The notes beneath the pieces were generated by a model. That model ran no database searches and was not told the origin of the DNA. It was given only the letters and a program-made list of their open reading frames with translations. A DNA stretch of 64,000 nt from Cycas panzhihuaensis (taxonomy: Eukaryota > Cycadophyta). This document shows positions 60,138 through 64,000 of the stretch, in pieces (the first letter of the stretch is position 1; each line of letters opens with the position of its first letter). The stretch is taken from assembly GCA_023213395.1 (NCBI GenBank), contig CM041465.1, positions 21,576,001 to 21,640,000 on the forward strand, given 5' to 3'. A program made the translations under genes and the position numbers.

Positions 60138-60205
60138 ATGCATTTGATTTTGACAGGGGAAAGCACGGGCCTCCAGGGGGTCATATATATAGAGTCATAT
60201 GATTG
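60138..60205 (+). pseudogene. E4 antisense PMD-like gene, C-terminal end beyond E5
   Basis: Joined in frame across E5 (one GACAC removed), exon 2 continues for about 22 codons, including HAFDFDRGKHGPPGG, to a TGA near 60205. The corresponding E3 stretch reads FDLGKH. Because the whole tail is short and variable, the end is tentative. Confidence 0.4.
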
Positions 60206-60682
60206 TACCCCCTCTGCAAGGACATCGGCTTCCCATATGTACATATATAGACGGGGTAATTGGTATCCCATTTTGATATGAGATGATGTGTATATCATGT
60301 GTGACAGCTGACATGTATGTTTTGTTATGTATGTTATAGATGCTTTGTTATATGATGTACGTATTTCCTTCTATACATGTCCATATATCTAACAGGAGCA
60401 CACACAACCACCATGAATAGAGGTGATAGGCACATGTGGGGTTAGAGATAGAGTGACACGCACATCCATAAAGGAGCATAGCAGGAGATGTGAAGGAAAT
60501 ACTAGGCAAGAGGGGGAGTAATGATACTCTAGAGCATCATCCTAACTAGTGGATGCCCAAATAGGAAGACAAAAGTCCCAAAAGGATATGGGAACATGGG
60601 TTCCATGGGAGGAACTAGAAAGAAATGGAAGAGGCCATCCTAAGTTGTCATTCCACCCATGGCTAGGAGAAATGGGAACAAC
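60206..60682 (-). other. E4 post-pol noncoding segment with hairpin
   Basis: A/T-rich stretch (60240-60370), then sequence shared with E5 53320-53571. The single-copy post-pol hairpin has arms 60635-60653 and 60669-60691, overlapping the end of pol. No gene was seen on either strand. Confidence 0.65.
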
Positions 60683-61948
60683 TTAAGATGGTAGTTTAGG
60701 CTCATTTTGGAGCGTGGTGAGGGGATCTCCAATAGGATCATGCATAAAATTTCTTAAGGAATTTTTTGTTGACCACCTTCTCAAATTCCAGGCCCTCCAA
60801 GTGGCGATCTTGTAGGCATCATTATTGAGGCTCTTGAGAATGATGAAAGGACCGACCCATTTAGGCCCAAATTTGGTCAGACGATCATAAAGATATTCCA
60901 ACTTAAGGATGTAGTCCCCAGGGCATAAAGGACGAGCATAAAGATATTTGTTGTGAGTCCTTTGCAAGCGGGCTCTTGAAGCGAGGTTCGCTTGATAAGC
61001 CATTAAGCGCCTCTCATCCAAGGCCTCGAGATCTAGGAGACAAGCCTGGCAGATAAACTTCTCATCGATAAGACCTCTAAGGGAGACTCATAGAGAGGGG
61101 ATCTCCACTTCCAGTAGGAGTACCACCTCAGTTCTGTAGACTAAGGAAAATAGGATCATTCTAGTTACTGTACGGATAGAAGTGCAATAGGCCCATAGGG
61201 TGGAAGGGAGTTGGAGGTGCCAATCTCTTTGAGATTATGCAACGGTTTTCTTTAGAATGTTAATAAGGGTTTTGTTGAATGATTCAACTTGTTTATTTGC
61301 TTAGGGGTAATAAGGAGATGACATTTTATACGAAATCTTAAATTTCCTGCAAAGCTCGTCCATCTCCCTATTACAAAAGGGGGTTCCATTGTCTGTGATC
61401 AAGATGTCTAGAATCCCGAAATGGGAAACGATGTGCCGGTAGACGAAGGTGGCTATTGTCTTACTAGGCATAGTGGATAGGGGGATTGCCTTCGCCCATT
61501 TGGTGAAATACTATGTGGCAGTCAAGATGTACTTGTGCTGCACCAAAGAAGGTGGTGGTATGGCACCAATGAGGTCTAAACCCCATTGAGAAAAGGGCCA
61601 TAGAGATACGATAGGGTGTTGGGCCTCGGAAGGCACATGAGAGATGTTGGTGTGCTCTTGGCATCATTGACATCTCAGGGCATAAGTATGGGCGTCCTTA
61701 AAAAGGGACGGCCAATAATAACCCATGCGGAGGATCCTTTGGGCCATGGATTAGCCTCCAAAGTGGCTCCCACAAATGCCATGATGGCATTCACAGAGTA
61801 TCTGGTCTGCTTCGTCTGAAGCAACGTAGCAAAGCATGATCCCATCGAAGTACCTCTTATACAACATTTCATCTACAAGGAAGTGTTGTCTAGCGATGGC
61901 ATGGATGCGCGATCTAACTTTGTTGCTGGCTTCAGGGCAGTATTCCTA
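60683..61948 (-). pseudogene. E4 integrase
   Basis: Minus strand, nearly continuous. The zinc-binding domain has HHGICGSHFGG near 61795, MGYYWPSLFKDAHTYALRCQ near 61725 and CQEH. The core has HKYILTAT, stop, YFTKW near 61530 (first catalytic position is TAG), ILITDNGTPFCNREMDEL near 61405 (second Asp) and QVESFNKTLINILKKTV near 61290 (third, Glu). The C-terminal frame 61021-60683 has ERRLMAYQANLASRARLQRT and KFGPKWVGPFIILKSLNNDA, a GPY/F module, and ends EPKLPS just into the hairpin. No chromodomain was seen. A few stops fall mostly at Gln and Arg codons. Confidence 0.87.
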
Positions 61949-63440
61949 TTAAGTCAAATACCGCATAATGTTGCCATACCACTTGCTATTAGCGAGCAGA
62001 TGAGGAGAGGTGCCCTGGACGGTCAAAATAGACTCGTCAGGGAGAGAGTCATCAATGGGAATGCCGCTTGTGTTGGGAATGGGGGCATCTTCTAACTGCT
62101 CTGCAACTATCATTCCTTTTTTTGACTTCCTATTAATGACTTGAGGGTTAAACTCTTGAAACAGGACAGCCCAACGGCCTGCCCTACCTATCAAGTCTGA
62201 ATGAGTAAGTAATTAATGTAAGGGATCAGATTGGATGATCACCTTGGTAGTATTATCGAGCAAGTAATGCCTGAACTTCTTAGTCGCGTGGACCAAGGAG
62301 AGACATTCCTTCTCGGTGGGAGGATAATTGAGTTCAGCAGCCATGAGGGTGTAGCTGATAGAATAGATTGCTCTCTCAGTTCCTGAATTGTCCTCATGTG
62401 TGAGCATTGCGCCCAAGGATTCATCGATTGCTGAGGTATACAAGATGAAGGGCCTATCGAAATGAGGAGGAGCTAACATAGGAGCAGAAGTGAGAGCTTC
62501 CTTGAGTCCTGCAAAGGCTTATTGGGTCTTGTCAGACCAAACAAACGGGGCTTCTTTCTTCAATAGGTTGGTAAAGGGTTTAGCATTTATAATGAAGTCT
62601 TCCAAAAAATGCCTAAGGAAACTGAGCCTACCTAAAAATGACTTGATCTGTCATTAGGTTCTAGGAGGCGGCACGTCAAGGATTGCCTTGACTTTGTCCA
62701 GATCGATTTAGATTCCTTGCTTTGATATAAGGAAACCTAGGAGTTTACCTAAGGTGACAGCAAAAACGCATTTAAGCGAGTTTAGACTAACATGATACTT
62801 ATAGCATCGTGTGAAGATGGCCCACAAGTCAAAGGGATAATGGGCTCTAGTATGTGAGAGACCCATCATATCATCCATGAAGACCTCTAATGTGTTGTTG
62901 ATAAGGTCATGGAAAATGAAATGCATGGCCCTTTGATAAATAGCACCTACATTTTTAAGGCCAAAGGGCATTGCCTTGTAGGCAAAGATACCCCATGGTA
63001 TAGTGAAGGCTATCTTATGGTGGTCTTCAGGAGATATTCGGATTTAGTTGTAGCTAGAAAAGTCATCCATTAAGGATATGACTTTGAATCCAGCAGTTCG
63101 ATCGATTATTTGATCGATAAAGGGGAGTGGGAAGTTATCTTTAGGACATGTGTTATTAATGTCATGAAAATCAATGCATATCCAAATGGTCCCATTCTTC
63201 TTGGCAATAGGAACAATGTTTGATACCCACTTAGGGTAATCGATGGAAGAGATAAGTCCTACATCTAAGAGTTTTTCAACCTCCATCTTGACAGTGGCTG
63301 AAAGTTTGGGATGAAGAGGATGCTACTTCTAGCACACAGGGTGAGTGCCAGGAATAGTTGTGAGGTTGTGGGTGATGATGGAGGGGTCAATTCCCTTCAT
63401 GTTGAAGTAGTCCCATGCAAAACAACCCAAAATTCCTAGA
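61949..63440 (-). pseudogene. E4 reverse transcriptase and RNase H
   Basis: RT blocks on the minus strand: GIDPSIITHNLTT near 63390, VEKLLDVGLISSIDYPKWVS near 63280, WICIDFHDINNTCPKDNFPL near 63185, SLMDDFSSYN near 63075, AMPFGLKNVGAIYQRAMHFI near 62970, VFMDDMMGLS near 62885 (Y-x-D-D equivalent, both Asp kept) and LLGFLISKQGI near 62735. The connection has FLGRLSFLRHFLEDF near 62620. RNase H reads FDRPFILYTSAIDESLGAML near 62455, ELNYPPTEKECLSLVHATKK near 62330 and the tail RKSKKGMIVAEQ near 62115. Only a few stops and one frameshift (near 63440) are visible, the best pol here. Active-site residues are retained. Confidence 0.9.
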
Positions 63441-64000
63441 ACAGAAGGGAGTATTCCCTTACTTCATCGGGGGTACATTCTGCCCCTACCTTAATGACCT
63501 TACGCAGGGCAAGGACTATGTCCTGAGTTGCCCCCATACACATGGCATTCCCCTCTTTGAAATAGAGCGGGGTAAGATCAACAGGAGGAGACAGAACAGA
63601 GGATGAGATCGGGTCAGCTAACGTAGACCCAATCACAAGGATCTTTTAGTGGCCAAGCTTATGATGACTAGAAGGTAAGTTGGGCATGGAGCTCGCTAAG
63701 TGCTCCTGCAAGGCCTCATCATCTTCGAAGTAGTCCACCCTATGGATGACTTGACTTTGAATGGACGATGTGCGGGATGAAATAGGAGCAATAGAACTAG
63801 GATGACCTGCAAGTTACCCAACATCCCTAAGGGACTCTAAGGGAGAGTCGAGGAGAGACCCCTCGTAAGAGGTAGGATGGAAACTCTCGATGCCATCACT
63901 TGTGAAAGGTGATGGAAGGGGAGAGCCAGGGATCTGCCAGTCAACACATGCGATGGTATGTGACATGAGAGAGTGATCGGGCTCTACGACAAAAGGGATC
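63441..64000 (-). pseudogene. E4 acidic linker and pre-RT segment, leaving the window
   Basis: Minus strand: Ser-rich linker (SSIAPISSRTSSIQSQVIHR near 63770, VDYFEDDEALQEHLASSMPN near 63715), then the 63636-63436 frame with LYFKEGNAMCMGATQDIVLA and DEVREYSLLF. Homologous to E1 1-530 and E2 10500-10990. The PR and gag of E4 lie beyond base 64000. Confidence 0.75.

Larger units (their letters stand above)
43842..64000 (-). mobile_element. E4: minus-strand Tat-like gypsy element with the best-kept pol, split by E5
   Basis: E4 covers 43842-50297 and 60138-64000; E5 sits between. On the minus strand the order is linker (right edge), RT, RNase H, integrase, post-pol hairpin, antisense PMD-like gene, divergent promoter segment, aRNH gene, polypurine tract and 3' LTR. 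gag and the 5' LTR lie right of the window. It was inserted into Copia-2 at 43841; the five bases before it are CAACC. Removing E5 and one GACAC rejoins E4 without loss. Confidence 0.88.

Overview
This window looks like intergenic heterochromatin from a seed plant with a large, retrotransposon-rich nuclear genome. I found no host gene, rRNA, tRNA or CRISPR array. Almost all of it is explained by seven LTR elements nested up to four deep: five Ty3/gypsy copies of one family (E1 to E5) plus one solo LTR of that family, and two Ty1/copia elements. The species cannot be named from the sequence. The gypsy family has long LTRs (2.5 to 3.1 kb), a Gag zinc knuckle of the form C-x2-H-x4-H-x4-C, a protease with a DNGS active site and an acidic linker before reverse transcriptase. 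Together these point to the Tat/Ogre side of plant Ty3/gypsy.

Layout, left to right. 1-6838: E1, minus strand, 5' LTR plus gag-PR-linker, running off the left edge; it is inserted in the leader of E2. 6839-12535 and 35943-39689: E2, plus strand, the oldest layer (gag, PR, RT, RNase H, then integrase and an antisense gene). 12536-35942: Copia-1, minus strand, inserted in E2. Copia-1 is itself split by E3 (14470-29853, plus strand) and by a solo gypsy LTR (30829-33564, with a perfect CCTTT target duplication). 39690-43841: Copia-2, plus strand, truncated by E4. 43842-50297 and 60138-64000: E4, minus strand, the best-preserved pol, running off the right edge. 50298-60132: E5, minus strand, the youngest copy, inserted in E4 with a perfect GACAC target duplication.

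The most unusual content lies between integrase and the 3' LTR of the gypsy family. It holds two divergent genes: a sense-strand second RNase H of the archaeal-like type (aRNH), and an antisense gene for a plant-mobile-domain-like protein. The antisense gene keeps an in-phase GT-AG intron at the same place in E2, E3 and E4. A shared segment with a palindromic TATA box and 20-bp promoter repeats like those of the LTRs lies between the two genes. E5 has lost this cassette and all of RT-RH-INT, and carries only gag-PR, so it must have moved with proteins supplied by other copies.

Decay is mostly by C-to-T and G-to-A change: most stops fall at Gln, Arg or Trp codons. E5 differs: it is rich in CG, and its two LTRs differ mainly by small indels.
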